This document shows positions 51,673 through 60,779 of a stretch of 64,000 nt of DNA, in pieces. Source of the DNA: Pyrinomonadaceae bacterium (lineage in GTDB: Bacteria; Acidobacteriota; Blastocatellia; Pyrinomonadales; Pyrinomonadaceae); contig JAJQRF010000003.1 in the NCBI GenBank assembly GCA_021228405.1, forward strand, positions 25,544 through 89,543. Direction: 5' to 3'. Position 1 is the stretch's first letter. Every line of letters starts with the position of its first letter. The translations under genes and the position numbers were made by a program. A model generated the notes under the pieces. That model was not told where the DNA came from, did not search any database, and saw only the letters and a program-made list of their open reading frames with translations.

Positions 51673-52605
51673 TTGACTGATAAAAAACCAATCTATTCAA
51701 TCGTCGGACCGACGGCTTCGGGTAAAACCGGGATCGGCGTGGCACTCGCACTTTATCTCGGCAATGCGGAGATAATCAATTGCGATTCGGTGCAGATTTA
51801 TCAGGGAATCGAGATCGCGACCGCAAAACCGGACGAACAGGAAAAACGCGGTGTTCCGCATCATTTGATCGATTACGTTTCGCCGCACGTAAATTATACC
51901 GCTGCGGATTGGGCAAAAGATGCGACCGAAAAAATTTATGAGATCGAATCGCGCGGAAATATCCCGATTCTTGTCGGCGGAACGGGTTTTTATCTGCGGA
52001 CGCTCAAAAATCCATTCTTCGAGTCGCCGAAAACCGATGAAAAATTGCGCGAAAGGCTGAAAAGCCTTAAAGAAAAGAAGGGCGCGGAGCATCTTTACAA
52101 AATTTTACAAAAGGTCGACAAGAAATCTGCCGAACGATTGTTTCCGCGTGATTTCGTCAGGGTTTCACGCGCTCTCGAAGTTTATTTTCAGACCGGCAAC
52201 AAGATTTCCGACCTACAGCCGAACCGTGCCGAACCGCCCGAATTTGCCGAAAGAATCAGGATTTTTGCACTCAATCCGCCGCGTGAACTTCTTTACCGAA
52301 AGATCAACGAACGCGCCGAACTGCATTTTATGCAAGGTTTGGTCGAAGAAGTGAAACATCTTCGCACACAGGGCGTAAAAGATGACACCAACGCGCTCGG
52401 CGCACACGGTTACAGAAGGGTTTGCGAATATTTGCGCGGCGAACGCTCTCTCGAAAGTGCGGTCGAACAAACCAAACTCGATATTCGTCATTATGCGAAA
52501 CGGCAGATGTCCTGGTTTCGTCATCAGGAACAAGTTTTCTGGCTCGACGGATTCGGAGATCAGGCGCAAACTCTGAAAACATTGCTCGGGATTATAGATG
52601 AATAA
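51673..52605 (+). CDS. miaA: tRNA dimethylallyltransferase
   Basis: The 310-residue enzyme shows the P-loop GPTASGKT (12-19), the DSVQIYQGIEIATAKP segment and LVGGTGFYLRTL, all diagnostic for MiaA, plus KRQMSWFRHQ near the C-terminus. It adds the dimethylallyl group to A37 of tRNAs that read UNN codons. The start codon is TTG; no in-frame ATG exists before the P-loop. It precedes hfq, the classical gene order. Confidence 0.96.
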   Translation: MTDKKPIYSIVGPTASGKTGIGVALALYLGNAEIINCDSVQIYQGIEIATAKPDEQEKRGVPHHLIDYVSPHVNYTAADWAKDATEKIYEIESRGNIPILVGGTGFYLRTLKNPFFESPKTDEKLRERLKSLKEKKGAEHLYKILQKVDKKSAERLFPRDFVRVSRALEVYFQTGNKISDLQPNRAEPPEFAERIRIFALNPPRELLYRKINERAELHFMQGLVEEVKHLRTQGVKDDTNALGAHGYRRVCEYLRGERSLESAVEQTKLDIRHYAKRQMSWFRHQEQVFWLDGFGDQAQTLKTLLGIIDE

Positions 52606-52614
52606 GCGTTTGTG

Positions 52615-52651
52615 AAATATTTCTTGTTAGATAAGAAATATTTGTTATAAT
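52615..52651 (+). promoter_or_regulatory. hfq promoter with overlapping 11-bp palindrome
   Basis: TTGTTA (52624-52629), 16 bp and TATAAT (52646-52651) form a sigma-70 promoter. AAATATTTCTT (52615-52625) and AAGAAATATTT (52633-52643) are a perfect inverted repeat around the -35 box. It could be an operator, or a miaA terminator, since it begins just after the miaA stop. Confidence 0.6.
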
Positions 52652-52694
52652 TCTCATACAGTTCCAAGTCTGTGAAAATAAAAGGGAAAAAGAT

Positions 52695-52916
52695 ATGGAT
52701 AGAACTACAGCCCAAAACATCCAGGACGCATTCTTAAATTCGGCAAGGCGCGAAAGAGTTTTGGTTGCGATAAATTTGATGAATGGTTCGACGCTCTCAG
52801 GGAAAATTAAGAGTTTTGATAAATTCTCGGTATTGTTGGACACACACGGACAAGACGTTTTGATTTTCAAGCATGCGATCTCGACGATCTCGCCCGATAG
52901 AAAGAAATCTGAATAA
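52695..52916 (+). CDS. hfq: RNA-binding protein Hfq
   Basis: The 73-residue protein has the Hfq Sm1 motif (NLMNGSTLSGKIKSFDKFSVLL) and the Sm2 motif FKHAISTI with Lys59-His60. It forms a hexameric RNA chaperone that pairs small RNAs with mRNAs. The C-terminal tail is short. It has its own promoter after miaA and is 9 bp upstream of tmk. Confidence 0.97.
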   Translation: MDRTTAQNIQDAFLNSARRERVLVAINLMNGSTLSGKIKSFDKFSVLLDTHGQDVLIFKHAISTISPDRKKSE

Positions 52917-52925
52917 TAAAATATT

Positions 52926-53567
52926 TTGAGCGGTAAATTTATAAGTTTTGAAGGAATAGACGGAAGCGGCAAATCTACCCAGCTAAGAATGCTTGCCAGC
53001 GAACTGCGCGTTCGCGGATTTGAGGTTTTAACCACGATGGAGCCGGGCGGAACACCGCTCGGTCGGCGTTTGCGCGCGGCTTTTTTGGAAACCGAAGAAA
53101 ACGTTGCGCCGCTTGCCGAGCTTCTGCTGTTTGCCGCCGACCGCGCCCAACACGTTAATTTCCTGATAAAACCTGCACTTGCCGAAGGAAAGATCGTGAT
53201 TTCCGACCGCTATGCCGACGCGACTTTTGCTTATCAGGGCGCGGGGCGCGGATTTTCCGAGGAAACCGTCAATGCCGTCATCAAGCTCGCGACCGACGGT
53301 TTAAAACCCGATCTGACTTTGTTTTTTGATGTTCCGGTTGAAAAAGCGATTATGCGAACCAATGCGCGAACCGATGAAGAAACTCAAAAAAATCGGATGG
53401 ATTCGGAAACGATCGAATTTTATGAAAGAGTCCGCACGGCTTATCTCGGCATTGCCGAACGCGAACCCGAACGTTTTATCGTCATCGACGGAGATGCTTC
53501 GGTCGGTGAAATAAAGGCAAAAATTCTGCCGATCATTTCGGATTTTCTGGAATCCGGCAATAATTAA
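52926..53567 (+). CDS. tmk: Thymidylate kinase
   Basis: The 213-residue kinase starts with TTG and reads MSGKFISFEGIDGSGKSTQ (P-loop GIDGSGKS), followed by the DR(Y) motif SDRYADATFAYQGAGRG and the LID region RTDEETQKNRMD. It phosphorylates dTMP to dTDP. It is 9 bp after hfq and 3 bp before holB, so these three genes are in one transcript. Confidence 0.95.
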   Translation: MSGKFISFEGIDGSGKSTQLRMLASELRVRGFEVLTTMEPGGTPLGRRLRAAFLETEENVAPLAELLLFAADRAQHVNFLIKPALAEGKIVISDRYADATFAYQGAGRGFSEETVNAVIKLATDGLKPDLTLFFDVPVEKAIMRTNARTDEETQKNRMDSETIEFYERVRTAYLGIAEREPERFIVIDGDASVGEIKAKILPIISDFLESGNN

Positions 53568-53570
53568 AAG

Positions 53571-54608
53571 ATGTTCGCAAAACTCATCGGAAACGATCAT
53601 ATAAAAACTGTTCTGCGGCGGATGATCGATAAAGATCGGGTTCCGCATTCGTTTCTTTTTGCGGGCGAGGAAGGAATCGGAAAAAAGCAGTTTGCGCTCG
53701 AACTCGCCAAATCATTTATTTGTCAAAAGCCGCAAAACTCGGAAGCCTGCGACAAATGCCATTCCTGTAAACGCGCCGACAGATTCGCTTTTCCGAAATC
53801 CGACGACCGCGACGATCATAAAAAAGTGATCTTCAGCGAATTTCCCGACATCGGGCAAGTCATCGCCTACAACAAAAACATTCTCGTTGACGCGATCCGC
53901 GATCTCGAAAAGGAAGCAAATTTTCGCCCATATGAAGCCAAAGGGCGTTTTTTCATTATTGACGAAGCCGACAAAATGAACGATGCGGCTTCAAACGCAC
54001 TCTTAAAAACGCTCGAAGAACCCGCCCCGACGACTTATCTGTTTTTAATAACTTCGCGTCCCGACGCGCTTTTGCAAACGATTCATTCACGTTGCCAGAC
54101 GCTTCGTTTTGCGCCCGTTGCGGCACGGGAAATCGAAGATCATCTGCTCGAAACCAAAAAATTTTCGCCCGACGATGCCGAACTTCTTTCGCTTCTCTCG
54201 AACGGCAGTATCGGTCACGCGCTGACGCTCGATTTGGCAAAATTCCGCGAACTGCGCGATGCGATGCTCAAGGTTTTGCAGAGTTTGCTGATCGAAAATA
54301 ACCGCGCATATTTATTAAAAACCGCCGAAGAATTGTCCGACACGAAAAATAAAGATAACTACGAACTTTCGCTCGACATTCTGCAAACGCTGATTCACGA
54401 CATCTGGAAGATCAAACTGGAAGCGGACGAATTTACGATCGTCAACCGCGATTACAAAACGCAGATCAAATTGCTTGCCGAAAAAGCCGATGCTAAACGG
54501 CTTGCCAAATGGCTCGCGGAAATCGAAGAAATGCGTCAGCTTTTCGCCGTCAATCTTAATAAAAAGATCGCGACCGACGCGCTGTTTATGCAAATGGCTT
54601 CGTCATAG
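53571..54608 (+). CDS. holB: DNA polymerase III clamp-loader subunit delta-prime
   Basis: The 345-residue protein has the AAA+ fold of delta-prime: AGEEGIGKK, four zinc-type cysteines (C-x9-C-x2-C-x2-C around SEACDKCHSCK), FIIDEADKMNDAASNALLKT and TSRPDALLQTIHSRCQ (SRC motif). It works with gamma/tau and delta to load the beta clamp. The tmk-holB arrangement is common. Confidence 0.93.
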   Translation: MFAKLIGNDHIKTVLRRMIDKDRVPHSFLFAGEEGIGKKQFALELAKSFICQKPQNSEACDKCHSCKRADRFAFPKSDDRDDHKKVIFSEFPDIGQVIAYNKNILVDAIRDLEKEANFRPYEAKGRFFIIDEADKMNDAASNALLKTLEEPAPTTYLFLITSRPDALLQTIHSRCQTLRFAPVAAREIEDHLLETKKFSPDDAELLSLLSNGSIGHALTLDLAKFRELRDAMLKVLQSLLIENNRAYLLKTAEELSDTKNKDNYELSLDILQTLIHDIWKIKLEADEFTIVNRDYKTQIKLLAEKADAKRLAKWLAEIEEMRQLFAVNLNKKIATDALFMQMASS

Positions 54609-54680
54609 TAAAAAAATTCTTTTATTTTCAATAAATTCCGCCTATAATTTTCAATATATTTCTTACAAAGAGGTTGCAAA

Positions 54681-55673
54681 ATGAAATTTTTACCCGTTCT
54701 TTTTGTGTTTTTAATTATCTGCTCAAATAATGTTTCAGCCCAAACGCCAAAAATGCTGACAGGCGGGATTCTAAATGGAAAAGCGAATGCGTTGGTAAAG
54801 CCGCAATATCCGGCGGCGGCGAGAGCGGTCAATGCAAGCGGAGCCGTTAAGGTCGAGATTTTAATCGATGAAAAAGGAAATGTCGTATCGGCAAAAGCCG
54901 TCAGCGGACATCCTTTACTGCGCGCCGCCTCTGAAAAAGCGGCACTCGAATCGAAATTCGCACCGACTTTTCTTGACGGTGAACCCGTTAAAGTTTCGGG
55001 AACCGTCGTCTTCAACTTTGTCGGTCAAATCAGACCGAAAACCTTTAGCGAGATAGGTTTTGCGTTAGGCGTTTTAGAAAAAGCCGAGGTCGCTCCGGGC
55101 AATATTTCGATCTTTGAAATTTCCGATAATCTGCCTGCCGGCTGGACGGAAGAAAAGGAAAAACTTTTCGAGTTTTACAAAAAGCCCGATCCTGCGCCCG
55201 TCAAATCGGAAAAACAAACGGGTTTGCAAACAAAATCGGCTCAAAAAAAATCGGAAGACTTCGCCCCTAAGGACAGCGACCGTGCATCTGCCGCAACAGG
55301 TATGACCCTCAAAGCCGAGCCAGCAACCTCAACGGCACTCGTCGAGCCGGATCAATATTCGCCCGAACGTGCGAAAATCAGCGCGGAACTTTCCGCGATG
55401 ATGGAAAAACGACTGCAAACCGAGCCGGATAAATTATGGAAGTTTAAAGCCGGAGCAACTCTCGGCAAAATCTCGGCACAGAGCGCAGATGCAAACAAAA
55501 TGAAAGCCGAAGCATCGAATCTGAGCAAGCTTATTGCGACCGCACCGGGCGACATTGCTCCCGTAAAACTGGAAAATATGGGCAAGTTGCTGGTTATGAT
55601 TCAAAGCGATAATATTGCCGAAGAAGGAAAAACCGAGATCAAATCGTTGGTAAACCTCCTTAAAGTGCTTTAA
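54681..55673 (+). CDS. Secreted TonB-CTD protein with long C-terminal region
   Basis: The 330 residues have a signal peptide (ending NNVSAQ), then a TonB C-terminal domain at about 25-118 (ALVKPQYPAAARAVNASGAV, KFAPTFLDGEPVKVSGTVVF). After it come a charged Lys/Ser-rich linker and a helical domain (residues 225-330). Having the TonB domain first, without a membrane anchor, is unlike classical TonB. The motif GGILNGKANALVKPQYP parallels GGVINGKALDLPKPPYP in the 16961 protein, so the two are related. Function unproven. Confidence 0.8.
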   Translation: MKFLPVLFVFLIICSNNVSAQTPKMLTGGILNGKANALVKPQYPAAARAVNASGAVKVEILIDEKGNVVSAKAVSGHPLLRAASEKAALESKFAPTFLDGEPVKVSGTVVFNFVGQIRPKTFSEIGFALGVLEKAEVAPGNISIFEISDNLPAGWTEEKEKLFEFYKKPDPAPVKSEKQTGLQTKSAQKKSEDFAPKDSDRASAATGMTLKAEPATSTALVEPDQYSPERAKISAELSAMMEKRLQTEPDKLWKFKAGATLGKISAQSADANKMKAEASNLSKLIATAPGDIAPVKLENMGKLLVMIQSDNIAEEGKTEIKSLVNLLKVL

Positions 55674-55679
55674 GTGCAG

Positions 55680-56117
55680 ATGGAACAAATTTTGGAAAAA
55701 CCTGAAGTTAAATCTTCCAATGCCGGACGGATTTTAGCCGCCTTGGGAACTTTGGCAGTTTTTTCGGGGGCGGGCGTAGTTTGGTATTTTAACCCGTCGA
55801 ACGTCAATTTTCTCCCCGTCTGTCCGCTTTATTCGATGACCGGAATCGCGTGTCCGGGATGCGGTCTGACGCGCGGATTTCACGCGCTTTTTCATGGCGA
55901 CATTTTGACTGCGCTCGATTACAACGCGATGATTCCGATTTTTTCTCTGATTTTGGGATATTTCTTTCTTTCGATGGTTCTGGTTGCCGTGCGCGGGCGC
56001 GGACTTTCGATAAATTACCTGAAACCGCCATTGGTCTGGACTTTTCTGTTTCTGACACTCGGCTTTGCCGTCTTGCGAAATCTTCCCTATTATCCTTTTT
56101 CGATCTTATATCCTTAA
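55680..56117 (+). CDS. DUF2752 membrane protein
   Basis: The 145-residue protein from the ATG at 55680 has three hydrophobic segments and the DUF2752 motif CPGCGLTRGFHALFHGD, preceded by CPLYSMTGIA. Family function is unknown; the conserved cysteines suggest metal or redox chemistry at the membrane. A GTG at 55674 is an alternative start. It is followed by a hairpin shared with the convergent ispG. Confidence 0.88.
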   Translation: MEQILEKPEVKSSNAGRILAALGTLAVFSGAGVVWYFNPSNVNFLPVCPLYSMTGIACPGCGLTRGFHALFHGDILTALDYNAMIPIFSLILGYFFLSMVLVAVRGRGLSINYLKPPLVWTFLFLTLGFAVLRNLPYYPFSILYP

Positions 56118-56121
56118 AAAA

Positions 56122-56160
56122 AATCCGTCCGCGTGAAATGTCATCTCACGCAGACGGATT
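56122..56160 (-). terminator. Terminator between DUF2752 and ispG
   Basis: AATCCGTC and GCGTGA pair with TCACGC and GACGGATT around one mismatch (loop about nine bases). On the minus strand the stem is followed by eight T residues, so it mainly serves ispG; on the plus strand the downstream run is weaker. Confidence 0.85.
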
Positions 56161-56178
56161 CAATAATAATTCTTTCGT

Positions 56179-57288
56179 TTAAGTGATCTGGACGAGCGGC
56201 TTTTCTTCTAAAAGAGATTTCGCATTGTCGCCTTCCTGCCTTAAAATTTCTACTTCCTTAACGAATTCTTCGACAATATCTTCGCCCGAAACCTTGCGCA
56301 TCGGAACGCCGTTTTTGAAGATCATCCCGACGTTTCTGCCGAAGGTTACGCCCAATTGCGAATCGTGCGCTTCGCCTGGACCGTTGACGGCACAGCCCAT
56401 AATTGAAAGATGAAGCGGTTCTTCGACGTGCGCCAAACGGCGTTCGACTTCCGTCACGATCTCGACGAAATTATCGACATCGAGCCGTCCGCAGGTCGGG
56501 CAAGCCACGACCGTCACGCCGCGTTTGCGGAGTTCCAAAGATTTCAAAATTTCCCAACCCACGCGGACTTCTTCGTGCGGTTCAGCCGCCAAAGAAACGC
56601 GAATCGTGTCGCCGATGCCTTCGTGCAACAAAATGCCGAGTCCGATCGCCGATTTGATCGTGCCGCCGAACGCGGTTCCGGCTTCGGTCACGCCGAGATG
56701 AAACGGATAATTGACTTTTTCCGCCATCAAACGATATGCCGCAACCATTCGGTTTACGTCCGACGCTTTGAGCGAAATGATCGTGTTTGAAAAGCCCAAA
56801 TCTTCCAGAATCCGAATGTGACGCATTCCCGATTCGACAATTGCTTCGGGCGTTGCCGTGCCGTATTTTTTGAGTAAATCCTTTTCGAGCGAACCGCCGT
56901 TGACACCGATTCTGATCGGGACTTTCTGCGCTTCGGCGGCGCGGACGACTTCACGGATGCGGTCGATCGAACCGATATTTCCCGGGTTGAGCCGCAGTTT
57001 GTCGATTCCCGCTTCGAGTGCCATCAGCGCGAGCTTGTAGTGAAAATGAATGTCCGCAACGATCGGAACGTTCGTGCGTTTGCGGATTTCCTTCAAGGCA
57101 ATCGCCGCGTCCTTATCGGGCACGGCAATGCGGACGATCTCGCATCCCGCCGCCGTCATTTCTTCGATCTGTTTGATCGTTCCGTCCACGTCGGTCGTGT
57201 CGGTTTTGGTCATCGACTGAACGACGACCGGCGCACCGCCGCCGATCTTTATGTCGCGCACCATTACTGCTTTTGATTCTCTTTTCAT
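56179..57288 (-). CDS. ispG: 4-hydroxy-3-methylbut-2-enyl diphosphate synthase (MEP pathway)
   Basis: The 369-residue enzyme starts with VMVRDIKIGGGAPVVVQSMT, continues with IVADIHFHYKLALMAL and LRLNPGNIG, and has the C-terminal [4Fe-4S] ligands in ACPTCGR and MGCAVNGPGE. It makes HMBPP from MEcPP using reduced ferredoxin or flavodoxin. It lies after rseP and dxr on the same strand; with dxr it supplies isoprenoids. The length is that of the short bacterial form. Confidence 0.97.
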   Translation of the reverse strand: MKRESKAVMVRDIKIGGGAPVVVQSMTKTDTTDVDGTIKQIEEMTAAGCEIVRIAVPDKDAAIALKEIRKRTNVPIVADIHFHYKLALMALEAGIDKLRLNPGNIGSIDRIREVVRAAEAQKVPIRIGVNGGSLEKDLLKKYGTATPEAIVESGMRHIRILEDLGFSNTIISLKASDVNRMVAAYRLMAEKVNYPFHLGVTEAGTAFGGTIKSAIGLGILLHEGIGDTIRVSLAAEPHEEVRVGWEILKSLELRKRGVTVVACPTCGRLDVDNFVEIVTEVERRLAHVEEPLHLSIMGCAVNGPGEAHDSQLGVTFGRNVGMIFKNGVPMRKVSGEDIVEEFVKEVEILRQEGDNAKSLLEEKPLVQIT

Positions 57289-57299
57289 AAACTAAAAAA

Positions 57300-57411
57300 G
57301 TTGCAGGAGTTTCAGATAGTTTACAGGAAGTTGCAGATAGTTAAAAACAACTGCCTGGCTTCCATAAACTTTCCGTAACTTCCTGCAACTATCTGAAAAA
57401 TTTCTTAACTA
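57300..57411. repeat. Word-type inverted repeat (CAGATAGTT family) between rseP and ispG
   Basis: TTTCAGATAGTTTACAGGAA (from 57310) and AGTTGCAGATAGTT are direct variants, and 57376-57398 is their inverse (ACTTCCTGCAACTATCTGAA). A stem of about 22 bp with one indel can form. Confidence 0.65.
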
Positions 57412-58779
57412 CTAAAAAAATCTCGAAATATCGAGGAATAATGTAAACATCATCAACAGCATAATCACGGCTAAACCTGCCAGTTGGATTTTTTCCCTGA
57501 CTGCCATCGAAAGCGTTTTTCCGAACCAGGACATCACCTTTTCGATTCCGAGAACCATGATCTGACCGCCGTCGAGAAGCGGAATCGGCAACAAATTGAA
57601 TACGCCGAGGTTCAAACTGATAAGCATCAGCATCGGAATCAGTCCGGCGAAACCATCCGATTTAACGACTTGCGAAATCTGCTGAACGATGCCGACGGGT
57701 CCCGCTAATCCGGCATCTTTAACCGAACGCTGTCCCGAAAATAATTGTCCGAAAACCTTTCCCGTCAGGCGCAAAACCTGCCAGTTCGCGTTCAATGCAA
57801 AACTTGCGGCTTGCCCGATCGAAGCAGGTTCACGCGTCGTAATTTCAGCCGTGCTGAACCCGATTCCGATACGATAAACGCCATCCGTTTCGTCGAGTTT
57901 CGCGTTCGTTTGAATCTCTTTGGTTTCGCCGTTTCGCTCGATTGTCAGTTTCGCCGGAGCATCTTTATTTTCACGGATTTGCGACGTTAATTCCTCGCGG
58001 TTGCGAACGGTCGTTCCGTTAAAAGCAACTACGCGATCACCTAGCTCCAAACCTGAAGCCGCCGCCGGAGAATCTTTTGAAATCGAGCCGACTTTGATCG
58101 GCTCAACACCCATATCAGGCTGAAAACCGACTTCGCCGATCTTGTTTCCGCGCTCTTCGACCGTTTTCGGCGTGACCGTTAATTGAATTTTCTGACCGCC
58201 GCGATCAACCGTCACGGGAATCGCCTGTTCGGGCGAAACGAGCGAATCCATCCGAATTCTTTCCCAGGTCGGGTTTTCCATTCCGCCGAAATTAACGACC
58301 CGGTCGCCTTTTTGAATTCCCGCCGCTTCCGCCGCGCTTCCCGATTTGACGACACCGACAATCGGCGCGGGCATCGAGGGAATTCCGTTCGTCATCGCAA
58401 TCGTAAACGGAATCGCCAACGCGAGCAAAATATTCATAAACGGTCCGCCGACCATCACGAGAAATTTCTGCCAACGCGGACGAAGTTCGTAAAGTTCCGA
58501 TTCGGGAACTTTTTCGCCTTCGGATTCGCCGCCTTCGAGCGGCGCGGTCGCTTCGTCGCCGTGAAGCTTGACGTATGCGCCGAGCGGAATCGCCGAGATG
58601 CGGTAATCGGTGTGACCGATCTTAAATCCCGCGATTCTCGGTCCCAAGCCGAAAAACGAATAGGCATCGACGCGCATTCCGAAAAGTTTTGCAACGATGA
58701 AATGTCCGAACTCGTGAATGTTGATCGCAACTCCGAGAACGAAAACGACGGCTAAAATTACTAATAAAATATCGGGCAT
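57412..58779 (-). CDS. rseP: RIP metalloprotease RseP (site-2 protease family)
   Basis: This 455-residue membrane protease has the zinc motif HEFGHF near the N-terminus, two PDZ domains in tandem (about 130-205 and 210-290), and the third zinc ligand region NLLPIPLLDGGQI. Four membrane spans are expected. RseP cleaves anti-sigma factors and remnant signal peptides within the membrane. The dxr-rseP-ispG order is a recurrent bacterial cluster. Confidence 0.95.
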   Translation of the reverse strand: MPDILLVILAVVFVLGVAINIHEFGHFIVAKLFGMRVDAYSFFGLGPRIAGFKIGHTDYRISAIPLGAYVKLHGDEATAPLEGGESEGEKVPESELYELRPRWQKFLVMVGGPFMNILLALAIPFTIAMTNGIPSMPAPIVGVVKSGSAAEAAGIQKGDRVVNFGGMENPTWERIRMDSLVSPEQAIPVTVDRGGQKIQLTVTPKTVEERGNKIGEVGFQPDMGVEPIKVGSISKDSPAAASGLELGDRVVAFNGTTVRNREELTSQIRENKDAPAKLTIERNGETKEIQTNAKLDETDGVYRIGIGFSTAEITTREPASIGQAASFALNANWQVLRLTGKVFGQLFSGQRSVKDAGLAGPVGIVQQISQVVKSDGFAGLIPMLMLISLNLGVFNLLPIPLLDGGQIMVLGIEKVMSWFGKTLSMAVREKIQLAGLAVIMLLMMFTLFLDISRFF

Positions 58780-58800
58780 TGTTTGTAGATTCCTTTAAGT

Positions 58801-58838
58801 CAACTTGGGTTTAGAAACAAAATCACCAGCCCAAGTTG
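58801..58838. other. Hairpin upstream of rseP
   Basis: CAACTTGGG (58801-58809) and CCCAAGTTG (58830-58838) form a perfect 9-bp stem with a 20-base loop in the 141-bp gap between dxr and rseP. No clear T-run follows on the minus strand. Confidence 0.5.
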
Positions 58839-58920
58839 CAAATAAAAGTGTAAAACTATACGGCGAGTTTATCAAATAAAACCCGAGTTGCGCTAAAAAG
58901 AATCGTTTTAAGTTAAACAG

Positions 58921-60093
58921 TTATTTTGCCGTTGCGGATTTCTCCAAACTCGTTGCGGCACGCTCCCGCGCCCACAAATCGCATTCCAGCACAACTTCGA
59001 GATTCGCCACCGCAACAGCTTCGTGTTCGTTCATCACGCTTTCGATGATGCGTGGGATGTCCGAAAGCCGAATCTTTTCATCTAAAAAGGCTTGGACGGC
59101 GATTTCGTTGGCGGCATTCAAAACGGCGGGCATCGTTCCGCCGATCTTCAGGGCTTCGTAAGCCAGACGCAAACACGGAAACTTTTCAAAATCGGGCGAT
59201 TCAAAATTCAGTTGCGAAATCTTAGTGAAATCGAGCGGGTCGAGGCAATTTTCCTTGCGTTCGGGATAGGTCAGGGCGTATTGGATCGCGTGTTTCATAT
59301 CGGTTACGCCGAGCTGTGCGATGATCGAACCGTCAACCATTTCGATCATCGAATGAACGACCGATTGCGGGTGAACGATGACGGAAATCTTGTCCGCTTC
59401 AAAACCGAAAAGCCATTTCGCTTCGATGACTTCCAAGCCTTTGTTCATCAATGTCGCCGAATCTATCGTGATCTTATCGCCCATTTTCCAGTTCGGATGA
59501 TTGAGAGCTTCGGCACGGGACGCGTTTTCGATCTCGGATTTTGATTTCGTCCGAAAAGGTCCGCCCGAAGCGGTCAGGATCAATCTTTTTACTTCTTTAA
59601 CGGATTCGCCGCGCAGACATTGATGAAGCGCGTTGTGTTCCGAATCGACGGGCAAAATCTCGGCATTGTTTTCACGCGCCGCTTTGGTCATCAGTTCGCC
59701 CGCCATCACGAGCGTTTCCTTATTTGCCAGTGCAATCCGTTTTCCGGCTTCGATGGCGCGAAGAGTCGGCACGAAACCGACTGCGCCGACCGTTGCGGAA
59801 ACGACTGTTTCGGCTTTTTCGTGCGTGGCGACCGCTACCAAACCTTCTTCGCCAACTAGTATTTCCGGAATTCGGCATTCGGCATCTGAAAGCTTTTCGC
59901 GCAATTCTTCGGCGCATTCTGCATTTTCGCAAGCGACCAGTTCGGGCTTGAATTTAATGACCTGTCCGGCTAATTTTTCGACATTTTTTCCTGCGCCGAG
60001 CGCGACGACGCGGAAATTCCCGAGATGTTCGACCGTTCTCAAAGTATTACAACCGATTGAGCCGGTCGAACCTAAAATGGAGATTGATTTCAT
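58921..60093 (-). CDS. dxr: 1-deoxy-D-xylulose 5-phosphate reductoisomerase
   Basis: From the ATG at 60093 (GAGGTGG upstream) the enzyme has 390 residues. NADPH motif GSTGSIG (7-13), LANKETLVMAG, the LPVDSEHNAL metal site, LTASGGPFR and HPNWKMGDKITIDSATLMNK are all present. It turns DXP into MEP, the committed step of the MEP pathway. The upstream in-frame start at 60108 is not favoured because the ribosome-binding site lies between. Confidence 0.97.
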   Translation of the reverse strand: MKSISILGSTGSIGCNTLRTVEHLGNFRVVALGAGKNVEKLAGQVIKFKPELVACENAECAEELREKLSDAECRIPEILVGEEGLVAVATHEKAETVVSATVGAVGFVPTLRAIEAGKRIALANKETLVMAGELMTKAARENNAEILPVDSEHNALHQCLRGESVKEVKRLILTASGGPFRTKSKSEIENASRAEALNHPNWKMGDKITIDSATLMNKGLEVIEAKWLFGFEADKISVIVHPQSVVHSMIEMVDGSIIAQLGVTDMKHAIQYALTYPERKENCLDPLDFTKISQLNFESPDFEKFPCLRLAYEALKIGGTMPAVLNAANEIAVQAFLDEKIRLSDIPRIIESVMNEHEAVAVANLEVVLECDLWARERAATSLEKSATAK

Positions 60094-60293
60094 AAAATAC
60101 CACCTCAAAGATTAGCACAAACAACCCGAAAAGTTTCAATTTTGCCAGTGTTTTATACCGGATCAGGCGAAATTGATTGACATAACTTTACACAATTTAT
60201 GCCAACTATCGCGGAATGCGGCGCGTCATATCCTGCGGACAACGAAATTACTTCGATTGTCGTTTTAATTTTACGAACGAGGGAGAAATTATC

Positions 60294-60575
60294 ATGAAAA
60301 AATTCTTAGCTTTATCATTACTTTTAGGTTCGGCAGTTGTTTTCACACCGTCCGAAACCAGAGCGGCGGAAACCGCTTCAAACACTACGGCAGTTAATCT
60401 TAACGAATCGCCGCAAATTCAGAATCGCCGTTGGAATCGGCGCGGAGTGCGGATCGTCAACCGGACGCGCATCGTCCGACGCGGTTATGCAACCTATCGC
60501 GAAACGATTCAAACGCGTTATCAGCCGAACGGCAGGGTGACGACCAGAGTTATCAGCCGTGTGCGGATTCGCTAA
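60294..60575 (+). CDS. Small secreted basic protein, paralogue of 60830
   Basis: From the ATG at 60294 (GAGGGAG upstream) the product has 93 residues: a signal peptide (ending TRAAE), a short linker and a very basic C-terminal beta-like domain (RTRIVRRGYATYRETIQT, YQPNGRVTTRVISRVRIR). The ending is clearly related to that of the 60830 product (TRIVKQGRKLFRETVEIK, FPNGRKVTTIIKRVRI). Function unknown. A strong terminator follows. Confidence 0.75.
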   Translation: MKKFLALSLLLGSAVVFTPSETRAAETASNTTAVNLNESPQIQNRRWNRRGVRIVNRTRIVRRGYATYRETIQTRYQPNGRVTTRVISRVRIR

Positions 60576-60613
60576 CGAAAGGCTTTACTCCTTAGACTCC
60601 GAAAGAATGACTT

Positions 60614-60648
60614 AAAGCGGGATTCTACTCTTCTCTCCCGCTTTTTTT
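60614..60648 (+). terminator. Intrinsic terminator after the 60294 gene
   Basis: AAAGCGGGA (60614-60622) and TCCCGCTTT (60636-60644) form a 9-bp stem followed by T residues. Confidence 0.85.
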
Positions 60649-60779
60649 ATTTTTAAAGGAAATGTCTTTCCGGCTTATACTTTACCGTTTAATTTCAGAC
60701 GTTTACACTCGCTTACATTTACTTACCCGAACTCACAAATCTGCGATGAACTTCCCTTTTACGGCTTGCGTCTGAGTGT

